Source: SpSt-333 sp964371615
GTDB lineage: Bacteria; Bacteroidota; Ignavibacteria; UBA10030; UBA8401
DNA: 64,000 nucleotides
Assembly: GCA_964371615.1 (NCBI GenBank)
Contig: CAYJMS010000004.1
Coordinates: 372,001-436,000, forward strand
Reading direction: 5' to 3'
A program made the position numbers and the translations under genes. Positions within the stretch are counted from its first letter, which is position 1. Every line of letters starts with the position of its first letter. The notes below the pieces were generated by a model. The model saw only the letters and a program-made list of their open reading frames with translations. It was not told where the DNA came from and did not search any database. Positions 53,567 through 61,723 of this stretch are shown piece by piece.

Positions 53567-55738
53567 TTAGTATTTTGCCTCAAAGATATCGATCGATGCC
53601 TCTTTCCCTTTTACTTTAATCGGGTCGAGACGGTTGAGGGTAATCGACTCGTCCTGCAGCACGAAACGGGCAGAATATTCGGAGAGAAGAATCTGGCCGC
53701 GGCCGGCGGAGCTGCAGAGTCGGGCGCCAAGATTGACAGCATCGCCGATCACGGTAAAGTCCATCCGCTCTTCGCTTCCCATCGCTCCCATGACCATCTC
53801 CCCGGAGTTGATGCCGATGCCAATTGCAATTTCTTCGCCGACAAGAGCGGGAATGGTTTTCATCATTTTTTGAATCTCCACCGCACAGTAAACGGCATTG
53901 TGCACCATCCGTTCCCCCTGAAAGACCGCCACAAGTTCATCGCCGACATATTTATCGATATCGCCGTCGTGTTTCTTCACGATCTCCGCTTGTTTGCTCA
54001 GAATGGTGTTGAGCATCGAGACAACTTTTTCCGGTTCCACTTTTTCGGAGAAGGAGGTGAATCCGCGAATGTCGGAGAAGAAAACGGTCGCCTGCTTTCT
54101 TTCGCCGCCGAGTTTCACGCCAAGTTCATCCGCTTTCTTGACGTAATCCACCGTCTGCCGGGAGACAAATTTTTCCAGATTGAACCGCTCGCGCAGACCG
54201 ATGATCATCTCGTTGATCCGTTTTCCGAGTTCGCCGATCTCGTCGTTCGTCCGGATATCGGTCGAAACATTGAAATTACCGGTACCGACCTTCTGTACCA
54301 CATCGCCGATGTTACCGATCGGCGTCACCACCACTAATTTCATGAAGATTCGCAGAACGAGCCACGTCAGAAGAATCGTCAGCGCGCCGGCGATGAGGGA
54401 GATCATTTGATTGTATTCGATTGTGGCGTTGATTGACGCCATTGAGGATGTGACGCCGACGACGCCGCGAACCGTATGATCATCACCATGACAAATCTGG
54501 CATCGCTTTTCGTTCCGGAGCGTTGAGAAACGGACAAGGTGTTCTACGCCGTCGATCATCTGCATCATTTCTATCACGGAATCCTTTTGCAGCGCTTCAC
54601 GCACGTAGTCCAGTCCGAGATCTTTTGTTGTGACATTGACGAACCGTTCGTTCGCCTCCTTGTCGAAGACGCGAAGATCCTTCACCGCACCGATCGAACG
54701 GACTTCGTTGATGAACGCGCGGGCGTAGCTCCCTTTTCCGACCAGCATAATGCTCCGGAAACCGACGCCGATAGTTTCCTGCAGCATTTGCGTCAATTGC
54801 TGCTCAAGTTCCGCCGGCTTTGTCGTGAGGCGGTCGGTCTTCAGAGAAACTTCCAGCACGCCCCGCCAATCGCTTTTAGAACCGTGGCAAATCTGACAGC
54901 GGTCTTCGTTTCGGAGCGGGATCAACCGGGTGATGGCGGATTTTCCCTTTTCCATATACATGATCGGCGCTTCGTTCTCCAGCGCGCGGAAAATCGAATC
55001 TTCATCCGCTGTATTTTCATTTTCACTAAAATGCACTGCTCCGAAACGGTCATACACATTGATCCGTTCGATAAAAGGAAGCCGCTGCGTCCGCCGCACC
55101 AATGTATCCATCAATTCCCCCTGGCCGGCGAGCATAATCGTCCGGAAACTCGACAGAAGAGTTTTGCTGATGATCTCAGTGATTTCACGGCGCGTATGCG
55201 AGGGATCGTTCTCAGCCATATCCTGCGCATGTGCCGCCATCAATTGCGGATTCAGCACCAGACGCGTTGCCCCGCGCACTTCGTGATTGGCAGCGTGACA
55301 TTGCTGGCACTCGCTGTCATTATAGAGCGGTTCGATGCGGACATAGTTACTGCCTGTTGTGTCGGGAACCGCAAACATCACATCCATCTGCCGGTCCATC
55401 GCCTGCCGGACCCGTTCCCCGCCGGCGTTGCGCACCACTCCGCGTCCTTCATCCGGAAAGACTTCTTTCGCCGTATTGTCATACACCCGCAGCGATCCGA
55501 ACTCCAGATTTTCGCGCGCATCGCTCACCAATTCCGCGGCATACGGCGCTTTGCCGGAGAGCATCACGTTGCGGATACCGACCATCACCGTTTCACTGAA
55601 GAGCCGCACTTTTTCGCGCTGCTGATCGAGCAGCACTTCGGATTCGCGATTGATGGAGAGAATAACGTACGTGCCGAAGCCGACGACGAGTACGAGGATG
55701 ATGAGAAGGAGGATTTTAAGTTCGAGGCGGTTTTTCAC
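53567..55738 (-). CDS. membrane adenylate/guanylate cyclase with triplicated c-haem sensor
   Basis: 723 residues. Membrane helix 1 about 8-28; a periplasmic region built of three similar units, each with a GIRNVMLSGK-like start (GFRSIMLVGKG, SFRTIMLAGQG), a strand pair (RVYDNTAKEVF, NVYDRFGAVHF, RVFDKEANERF), a CxxCH haem site (C144-H148, C281-H285, C413-H417) and a trailing VRG motif. Helix 2 about 445-466, HAMP to about 520, class III cyclase about 548-700 with metal Asp D556 and D600, K596, N669 and R673. It probably turns a redox, gas or metabolite signal into a cyclic nucleotide. Monocistronic. Confidence 0.92.
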   Translation of the reverse strand: MKNRLELKILLLIILVLVVGFGTYVILSINRESEVLLDQQREKVRLFSETVMVGIRNVMLSGKAPYAAELVSDARENLEFGSLRVYDNTAKEVFPDEGRGVVRNAGGERVRQAMDRQMDVMFAVPDTTGSNYVRIEPLYNDSECQQCHAANHEVRGATRLVLNPQLMAAHAQDMAENDPSHTRREITEIISKTLLSSFRTIMLAGQGELMDTLVRRTQRLPFIERINVYDRFGAVHFSENENTADEDSIFRALENEAPIMYMEKGKSAITRLIPLRNEDRCQICHGSKSDWRGVLEVSLKTDRLTTKPAELEQQLTQMLQETIGVGFRSIMLVGKGSYARAFINEVRSIGAVKDLRVFDKEANERFVNVTTKDLGLDYVREALQKDSVIEMMQMIDGVEHLVRFSTLRNEKRCQICHGDDHTVRGVVGVTSSMASINATIEYNQMISLIAGALTILLTWLVLRIFMKLVVVTPIGNIGDVVQKVGTGNFNVSTDIRTNDEIGELGKRINEMIIGLRERFNLEKFVSRQTVDYVKKADELGVKLGGERKQATVFFSDIRGFTSFSEKVEPEKVVSMLNTILSKQAEIVKKHDGDIDKYVGDELVAVFQGERMVHNAVYCAVEIQKMMKTIPALVGEEIAIGIGINSGEMVMGAMGSEERMDFTVIGDAVNLGARLCSSAGRGQILLSEYSARFVLQDESITLNRLDPIKVKGKEASIDIFEAKY

Positions 55739-55895
55739 GGACGGCAGAATTTCCCCTGTGCAAATTTAAGTTCTATAATATTTTATTTGGATAAATCTCA
55801 ACACTTTCCTTTTATTCCTCATAGCCCCGGCGGAAATGCCGGGACTATTGGGAATCTCGAGCGAGCTGTGTATTTCTTATGTAATTGTGCAAATA

Positions 55896-57491
55896 CTAAT
55901 CTCTCTCTTGCTTCCACCACCGGTTTACGACATCGTTGACATCGGTCGGATTTTCGGCGGCAACCCACTTGTCATAGAACATAATATCCGAACTGTTCGG
56001 CGGGGGCTGCGGGAAGTCGAGCTGTACGCGCGAGGGCATGGCGGTGGCGTCTCCCACAAACAACGCCTCTCCCTGCCGCATGGCGGGGAGAACGTCGAAC
56101 ATTCCCGCAAACGCATCGGGTACAAGCTTTTTCACGAAGTTCTGGTCGTTCGGATTCGTCAGTCGCAAAATAACGAAGTTGTTGCATTGCGACAGAATCG
56201 TTTCCGACAACTCCGACGGACGCTGGCTGACGATCATACAGCAGACGCCGTACTTTCTCCCCTCTTTTGCAATCCGTTCCACAATCTTCCTCGCAGCGCG
56301 GTTGGACGGTGTGGGGATCTGGGGAAGATAATTATGCGCCTCTTCAAACAGCATAAGGATCGGAAAATCGGTCTTGCTCTTGTTCCAGAAATTGAAATCG
56401 AATACCGTCCGCGCCAACAGTGCAACGATCGTGTTTACGATATCGAACGGCACGCCGCTCAAGTCGATAACGGTGATCTGTTTCTTGTCCTGTATGCCGA
56501 GCAGCCGGTTGAGGATATCCTTCAGCGCATTCGAGTCTTTGAATTTTCGCGGTCGGAACATGAACTCATACCGCTTGTCGGTCATCTTACTGTCCAGACG
56601 GACAAGGAAACGGGTGAACTGGCCGAAGAAGGGCCCTTCGCGCACTCCGGCGCTGGTGGAGACACGCTCGGTGTCGAAGAACTGGAACTTGGCGCGCACT
56701 TCGTTCAGATCGTAAAAGACCGGCGAGTCGACGGTGATGACTGCCTGCAGTTCAGGATTCTTCGCCTTCTTCGCGTTCAACACAAGATCTTTCATCATCT
56801 GCAACTGGCTTTGTGCGGATGCTTCGTTCTCGTCGATGAACATCTCCCGCATCTCTTCAAAATTCATAAACCAGTACGGCATCTCCAGTTCGGTGATGTT
56901 GATGAGATTGCCGTATTCCTGAAATGCCGCAGCATATTCGTTATGGATGTCGAGCACAATCACATGCGTGTTCTCAAACATGTGCACTTTTTGCAGGATC
57001 GACGCGACGGTGGTCGATTTTCCCGATCCCGATGATCCGAGAATGGCGACGTGCTTGCCGAAGAATTTGTTCGGATCAATATATTGCCGTTCTCCGGCGT
57101 AGCCGGAGATATCCCCGACGGCAAAACCAAATTGCGAGAACGACGCGAATATGGAGGCGACCCCCTCCTCATCCGGCATATACACCTCATTGCCGAGAGA
57201 GGGATACATCAGAATCCCTTTCTGAAACCGCCCGTCGCTTACGGAGCCGATCATCTGTCCCTCCATTTCCCTGTTCAGCTCGCTCGCCTGATACACCCGG
57301 CTGATGATGGCGACAATCTCAATATTGCCGACCGGCAGTATCAGAAACGAACCGATCTGTCCCACTTTATACGGCTTTCCGTTGATGGTGCGCTCCATGG
57401 AAATTAGGTCGTCGTCCAGCGCAATGGTGATGGACGAACTGGAGAGATTCTTCACGGTCCCCACGTGGCTTTCTTTGGATATAAGTGTCAT
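55896..57491 (-). CDS. HerA-like DNA translocase/helicase ATPase
   Basis: 531 residues from the ATG at 57491 (an upstream extension to 57554 is unlikely). N-terminal HAS-barrel (HVGTVKNLSSSSITIALDD), Walker A GSSGSGKST (152-160), Walker B region PILMLFEEAHNYLPQ, sensor-like MIVSQRPSELSETILSQCNNFVILRL. This is the FtsK/HerA superfamily, and HerA is a hexameric ATPase. HerA usually partners a nuclease (NurA) in DNA end resection, or effector proteins in defence; no nuclease gene is adjacent here, so its role is open. Confidence 0.9.
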   Translation of the reverse strand: MTLISKESHVGTVKNLSSSSITIALDDDLISMERTINGKPYKVGQIGSFLILPVGNIEIVAIISRVYQASELNREMEGQMIGSVSDGRFQKGILMYPSLGNEVYMPDEEGVASIFASFSQFGFAVGDISGYAGERQYIDPNKFFGKHVAILGSSGSGKSTTVASILQKVHMFENTHVIVLDIHNEYAAAFQEYGNLINITELEMPYWFMNFEEMREMFIDENEASAQSQLQMMKDLVLNAKKAKNPELQAVITVDSPVFYDLNEVRAKFQFFDTERVSTSAGVREGPFFGQFTRFLVRLDSKMTDKRYEFMFRPRKFKDSNALKDILNRLLGIQDKKQITVIDLSGVPFDIVNTIVALLARTVFDFNFWNKSKTDFPILMLFEEAHNYLPQIPTPSNRAARKIVERIAKEGRKYGVCCMIVSQRPSELSETILSQCNNFVILRLTNPNDQNFVKKLVPDAFAGMFDVLPAMRQGEALFVGDATAMPSRVQLDFPQPPPNSSDIMFYDKWVAAENPTDVNDVVNRWWKQERD

Positions 57492-57742
57492 AGGAGTTTG
57501 GGTTAATGGTGAATAGATTTGACAAAGTGTAGTGAAATTCACGGTGAGTATCAATACGATGCCGTACCGGCGTCACAATAATGGTGTTGTTTTTTCTTCT
57601 CTCCTTTTGTATTTTCATTAAACCACAGGTTACCAATCTGCGATTTCTTCACTGTCGGTTTGCCAATTCTCGCGGTTCATACTGTCACATTACGGGTCCG
57701 GTTCCGTTCCTGCGGAGCGGCCATTTTTTGGTATTGAAAAGC

Positions 57743-58846
57743 ATGACAACCTCTGCATCGGAAACCAAGCGCTACAACAGAACCAAGCTGATTCTCTCTC
57801 TGGTGAGCGGCACCGTCACCTTTATTTTCTTTGCCGGAGTGGTTGCCGGCGGTGTGTCGTTGCGCATCGAATCCGCCGTGCAGTCGGTCACCGCTCAGCC
57901 ATATCTTGCCCTGATTCTTTTTTCTGCTGTTATCGGGGCAATGAACGGCATCATCTCCATCCCGTTCGGATTCTATTCCGGATATGTTCTCGAACATCGC
58001 TACGGCGTGTCGAATCAAACGTTGACGCAATGGCTGTGGGAGCATTTTAAAGGAGTGCTCGTTTCGATCCCGATTGTACTGCCATTGCTTCTGCTCCTCT
58101 ATTTTTTCCTGAGAACGTACGAATCGATGTGGTGGCTGCCGGCGGGATTGCTGCTCTTTGTGTTTTCCGTGGGACTGTCGCGCATCGCGCCGGTGTTCAT
58201 CCTTCCGCTGTTCTACCGGTTAACGCCGCTGGAGGATTCGCCGCTGAAAGAACGGATTGTTGCAATGACGCGAAAAACAAACATGATCGTGGATGGAATC
58301 TTTTCGTTCAATCTGAGCAAGACGACAAAGAAAGCGAACGCCGCATTCACCGGCATCGGAAAATCAAAACGAATACTATTGGGGGATACGCTGATAGAAA
58401 ATTTTTCCGAGGAAGAGATCGAAACAGTCTTTGCGCACGAACTGGGGCATTACTCTCACGGACATATCCGCACCGGCATTCTGTTCGGAACAGCCAGCAT
58501 TTTTCTTGGACTCTTTCTCACTTCGCTTGCGTACACCGAATCGCTGCGGTGGTTCGGATTTGCATCGGTAGATCAATTGGCGGCGTTGCCGCTGCTGACG
58601 GTTTGGCTCGGCATCTATTCTTTGATCACGTCCCCGCTCGGCAATATTCTTTCGCGAAAACATGAATTTGAAGCGGACCGCTACGCCGTCCGGGCGACAC
58701 GGAATAAAGAGGCGTTCGTTTCCACCATGAACAAACTTGCCGTCATGAATCTGGCGGACCGTCAGCCTCATCCAATGGTGGAGTTTTTATTTTACAGCCA
58801 TCCTTCCATTGAAAAACGGATCCGTTCCGTGGAGCAGGCATTATGA
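57743..58846 (+). CDS. M48-family membrane metalloprotease (Ste24/CAAX-like)
   Basis: 367 residues from the ATG at 57743 (MTTSASETKRYNRTKL); the longer frame upstream lacks family character. Multiple membrane helices and the zinc site H232-E233-x2-H236 in AHELGHYSHGH, third ligand E310 in HEFEADRYAVRAT. Ste24-type proteases degrade or mature membrane-bound proteins. The start of plsC overlaps its stop (ATGA), so the run is translationally coupled. Confidence 0.92.
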   Translation: MTTSASETKRYNRTKLILSLVSGTVTFIFFAGVVAGGVSLRIESAVQSVTAQPYLALILFSAVIGAMNGIISIPFGFYSGYVLEHRYGVSNQTLTQWLWEHFKGVLVSIPIVLPLLLLLYFFLRTYESMWWLPAGLLLFVFSVGLSRIAPVFILPLFYRLTPLEDSPLKERIVAMTRKTNMIVDGIFSFNLSKTTKKANAAFTGIGKSKRILLGDTLIENFSEEEIETVFAHELGHYSHGHIRTGILFGTASIFLGLFLTSLAYTESLRWFGFASVDQLAALPLLTVWLGIYSLITSPLGNILSRKHEFEADRYAVRATRNKEAFVSTMNKLAVMNLADRQPHPMVEFLFYSHPSIEKRIRSVEQAL

Positions 58847-59556
58847 GATGGTCCATCACCGTCATTCGTCTCTTACTGATCGCTATTACGTGCGTTCCAT
58901 TCTCGATCGTCGCCATTCTTTCATTGCCGATCGACCGGTCGGGCAAAACGTATTTCTGGTGCGGAAGAACATGGACGAAATTTGCGCTGTTTGTCTGCCG
59001 GATTAAACTGAAAATAAATGGATTGGAAAAAGTCGATCCGTACGGCAATTACATTCTTGTGAGCAATCACGCCAGCGGATTCGACATACCGGTATTGATG
59101 AGTACGTTCCCCCATGTCAGGATCATGTTCAAAAAAGAATTGTCCTACATCCCGTTCTGGGGCCAGGCGCTGCGGTGGGGACATCACATTATGGTGGACC
59201 GGGGAAAAGGATCCGAAGCGATGAAGAGCCTCGACCGCGCTGCCAACGATGTCCGTTCCGGCGGACAGGTGCTGCTGTTTGCGGAAGGAACACGAACACG
59301 CGACGGCAAGATGCAGCCGTTTAAACGGGGCGCATTTGCACTGGCGGCAAAGTCCGGTGTGCCGATCGTGCCGGTGACGGTGAACGGCAGTTACAAAATA
59401 CTGCCGAAAGGATCGTTCGATATACGACCTGCGCAGATTACCGTGGTTATCGAATCACCGATCGATACATCGGCAGTGAAGACCCGCGAGGATGAAGTAG
59501 CGATGATGGGACAGGTACGGTCAATCATCGCCGGTAATTATATCGAGGAGCAATAA
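58843..59556 (+). CDS. plsC: 1-acyl-sn-glycerol-3-phosphate acyltransferase (PlsC-like)
   Basis: 237 residues. N-terminal membrane helix (SITVIRLLLIAITCVPFSIVAIL), catalytic block I VSNHASGFDIPVL (HxxxxD), block II MFKKELSYIPFWGQALRWGHHIMVDR, block III LLFAEGTRTRDGKMQPFKRGAF and block IV VPIVPVTVNGSYKI. It acylates lysophosphatidate to phosphatidate at the inner membrane. Coupled to the protease upstream and to the methyltransferase downstream (TAATG). Confidence 0.93.
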   Translation: MRWSITVIRLLLIAITCVPFSIVAILSLPIDRSGKTYFWCGRTWTKFALFVCRIKLKINGLEKVDPYGNYILVSNHASGFDIPVLMSTFPHVRIMFKKELSYIPFWGQALRWGHHIMVDRGKGSEAMKSLDRAANDVRSGGQVLLFAEGTRTRDGKMQPFKRGAFALAAKSGVPIVPVTVNGSYKILPKGSFDIRPAQITVVIESPIDTSAVKTREDEVAMMGQVRSIIAGNYIEEQ

Positions 59557-60362
59557 TGAACGCGACGCTATTGAGATCGATTTTTGCGGTGCAGGATCTG
59601 TTTGTGCGTCCGTACATTTTTCTGGCGATCAAAAATCTCGCAGCGGCAAACGATGATACCGCTCTCGGCACCGCCGAAGCGATTCGCGACACGTTCTTTC
59701 GCCGTCCCAGCGAACGGGAACAATTGCATATCGACGCGATCGAGCGCCGACGCGGAGAGATGGAAGCATCCGGTGAGATGCTGGAGATAATGGATTTCGG
59801 CGCAAATTCCCTTTCACCGGACGGAACGCTCGTCAATCGCACGCTGGGAGAAACGACGCTCTCCTCCAGCAAGCCAAAGCGATGGTCGATGCTGCTCTTC
59901 TATTTAATACAGCGATTGAATCCCGACCGCTGCATGGAATTCGGTACGTGCGTCGGCATTTCGACATTGTACCAAGCCGCATCCTTGACGCTCAACGGCA
60001 GCGGATCTATTGTGACCATGGAAGGCTCGCCGGTACTGGCAGGCGTGGCGCGGAAAGCATTTGACGATCTCGGCTATTCAAACGTTCGCTCCGTAGTCGG
60101 AAAATTCAACGACGTGCTGCCGGCGGTCATCACGGAGTATCAGCCGTTCGATCTGGTTTTTGTGGACGGCCATCACGAAGGGAGCGCGACCGTGCGGTAC
60201 TTCGAACAGATTCTTCCTTCTGTCTCCCGCAATGCGGTGATCGTTTTCGACGATATTCACTGGTCTCACGGAATGAAAAAAGCCTGGAGAACCATCATAC
60301 AACACCGGCGCGTGAAATTCTCCGCCGATCTGTATCAACTGGGAATAGTCATTGTTTCATGA
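59556..60362 (+). CDS. class I SAM-dependent O-methyltransferase-like protein
   Basis: 268 residues. An N-terminal helical part about 1-100, then a SAM-binding Rossmann fold (CMEFGTCVGISTLYQAASL, GSIVTMEGSPVLAGVARKAF, DLVFVDGHHEGSATVRYFEQIL, NAVIVFDDIHW). The D-G-H-H and D-D-I motifs resemble small-molecule O-methyltransferases of the macrocin/caffeoyl type. The acceptor is unknown. Part of the overlapping protease-plsC-methyltransferase-gatC run, ending just before gatC. Confidence 0.82.
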   Translation: MNATLLRSIFAVQDLFVRPYIFLAIKNLAAANDDTALGTAEAIRDTFFRRPSEREQLHIDAIERRRGEMEASGEMLEIMDFGANSLSPDGTLVNRTLGETTLSSSKPKRWSMLLFYLIQRLNPDRCMEFGTCVGISTLYQAASLTLNGSGSIVTMEGSPVLAGVARKAFDDLGYSNVRSVVGKFNDVLPAVITEYQPFDLVFVDGHHEGSATVRYFEQILPSVSRNAVIVFDDIHWSHGMKKAWRTIIQHRRVKFSADLYQLGIVIVS

Positions 60363-60369
60363 GGAAATT

Positions 60370-60657
60370 ATGTCCGTCACCAAAAAAGATGTAGAGCATA
60401 TCGCCGCGCTGGCAAAACTGTCGTTCACCGAGGAGGAGAAAGAAACTCTGACGCAACAGATGAATGGAATACTGGCGCATATGGAAAAACTGAACGAACT
60501 CGACACCACAAACGTTGAACCCCTTTCGCAGGTGATCGAAAATCAGAACGTGTTTCGTGAGGATGAGGTAAAACCATCTATTCCGACAGCAGAGGCGTTA
60601 AAAAACGCACCGGATAAAACGGAAGAGCATTTTAAAGTACCCAAAGTGATAGGATAG
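60370..60657 (+). CDS. gatC: glutamyl-tRNA(Gln) amidotransferase subunit C
   Basis: 95 residues, the full GatC length: VTKKDVEHIAALAKLSFTEEEKETLTQQMNGILAHMEKLNELDTTNVEPLSQ and LKNAPDKTEEHFKVPKVIG are conserved. It holds GatA and GatB together in the transamidation of Glu-tRNA(Gln)/Asp-tRNA(Asn). The ATG at 60370 follows GAGGAAA; a longer frame to 60352 overlaps the methyltransferase. gatA and gatB are not in the window. Confidence 0.95.
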   Translation: MSVTKKDVEHIAALAKLSFTEEEKETLTQQMNGILAHMEKLNELDTTNVEPLSQVIENQNVFREDEVKPSIPTAEALKNAPDKTEEHFKVPKVIG

Positions 60658-60679
60658 AAATGAAGCGGGAGAAGACGTA

Positions 60680-60795
60680 CGATTTTATGATTTTGTGATT
60701 TTGTGATTTTATGATTTGGAATATCTTTACTATAAGTCTGTTGTCTGTTATCTGTTGTCTGACTTCTGTCTTCTGACTTCTGTCTTCTTTTTCTT
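60680..60795. repeat. low-complexity module before kdsB
   Basis: GATTTTATGATTTTGTGATT words (60680-60718), an AT-rich spacer, then CTGTTGTCTGTTATCTGTTG and CTTCTGTCTTCTG words to 60790. Same order as before pyrG and in the ftsA-ftsZ gap. Confidence 0.8.
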
Positions 60796-60821
60796 AACGA
60801 GAGATTTTTTAAAATATCATT

Positions 60822-61565
60822 ATGACCATCATCGCCATCATTCCCGCCCGTTACGCTTCGACCAGGTTGCCGGCAAAGCCGCTGGCGGATATTTGCGGCA
60901 AGAGTATGATCCGTCGTGTGGTGGAGCAGACACAACTCTCGTCGCTGATCACCGACACCATTGTTGCCACAGATGACCGGCGCATTGCGGATGAGGTGGA
61001 GTCGTTCGGAGGAAAAGCGATAATGACACCGGAAGATATCCACAGCGGCAGCGACCGTATCGCACTTGCCGCTCGGTCTGTTGTCGCGGATATTGTTGTG
61101 AATGTGCAGGGAGACGAGCCGCTGATCGATCCGCAACTGATCGATGAGACAATCCGCGCGTTGATCGATAATCCCGACGCCGTCGTTTCCACCGCGGTCA
61201 AAAGGACGACGTCGCATTTCGAGGTCTTCAATGCAAACGTGGTGAAAGCGGTATTGGATAAGAAAAATCGCGCACTGTATTTCAGCCGCTCCCCCATTCC
61301 CCATGTACGGGATGCCAAAAGCGACGAAGCGTGGATCGGCGGGACGATATTGTACAAGCATTTCGGCATATACGCTTATCGCGCAGACTTTTTACAGCAT
61401 TTTGCATCATTGTCGCCGACTCCGCTTGAGTTGTCCGAGAAACTGGAACAATTGCGTATTCTGGAAAATGGTTATACGATCCAATGCGTCATCACGCAAT
61501 ATGATTCGTTCCCGGTGGATACGGTGGACGATCTTGAAAAGGTGAGAAGAAAAATAGAGAGATAG
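60822..61565 (+). CDS. kdsB: 3-deoxy-manno-octulosonate cytidylyltransferase
   Basis: 247 residues. Activates KDO to CMP-KDO for lipid A-core synthesis in the cytoplasm. N-terminal nucleotide motif IAIIPARYASTRLPAKPL, then VATDDRRIADEV, MTPEDIHSGSDRIA, VNVQGDEPLIDP, LYFSRSPIPHVRDA and HFGIYAYRADFL. Indicates an LPS-type outer membrane. Confidence 0.97.
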   Translation: MTIIAIIPARYASTRLPAKPLADICGKSMIRRVVEQTQLSSLITDTIVATDDRRIADEVESFGGKAIMTPEDIHSGSDRIALAARSVVADIVVNVQGDEPLIDPQLIDETIRALIDNPDAVVSTAVKRTTSHFEVFNANVVKAVLDKKNRALYFSRSPIPHVRDAKSDEAWIGGTILYKHFGIYAYRADFLQHFASLSPTPLELSEKLEQLRILENGYTIQCVITQYDSFPVDTVDDLEKVRRKIER

Positions 61566-61569
61566 TACA

Positions 61570-61698
61570 TTTTATGATTTTATGATTTGAAGATTTTATG
61601 ATTTGAAGTATTGAAATATTTATATAAAGAAGTCTGTAATCTGATATCTGTTGTCTGTTATCTGACTTCTGTATTCTGTCTTCTGTATTCCTTATTCT
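61570..61698. repeat. low-complexity module before pyrG
   Basis: TTTATGATTTTATGATTTGA words (61570-61610), a TATATAAAGAAG spacer, then CTGTAATCTGATATCTGTTG and CTTCTGTATTCTGTCTTCTG words to 61690. Closely parallels the module before kdsB. Confidence 0.8.
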
Positions 61699-61723
61699 TT
61701 TTTTTCATTTTATCAATTTAATC

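Noticed and set aside
54539..55939. 466-codon plus-strand frame opposite the cyclase gene
   Set aside because: Antisense shadow of the cyclase; its His- and Phe-rich product has no recognisable domain.
55836..57035. 399-codon plus-strand frame opposite the HerA-like gene
   Set aside because: Antisense shadow; all clear motifs lie on the minus strand.
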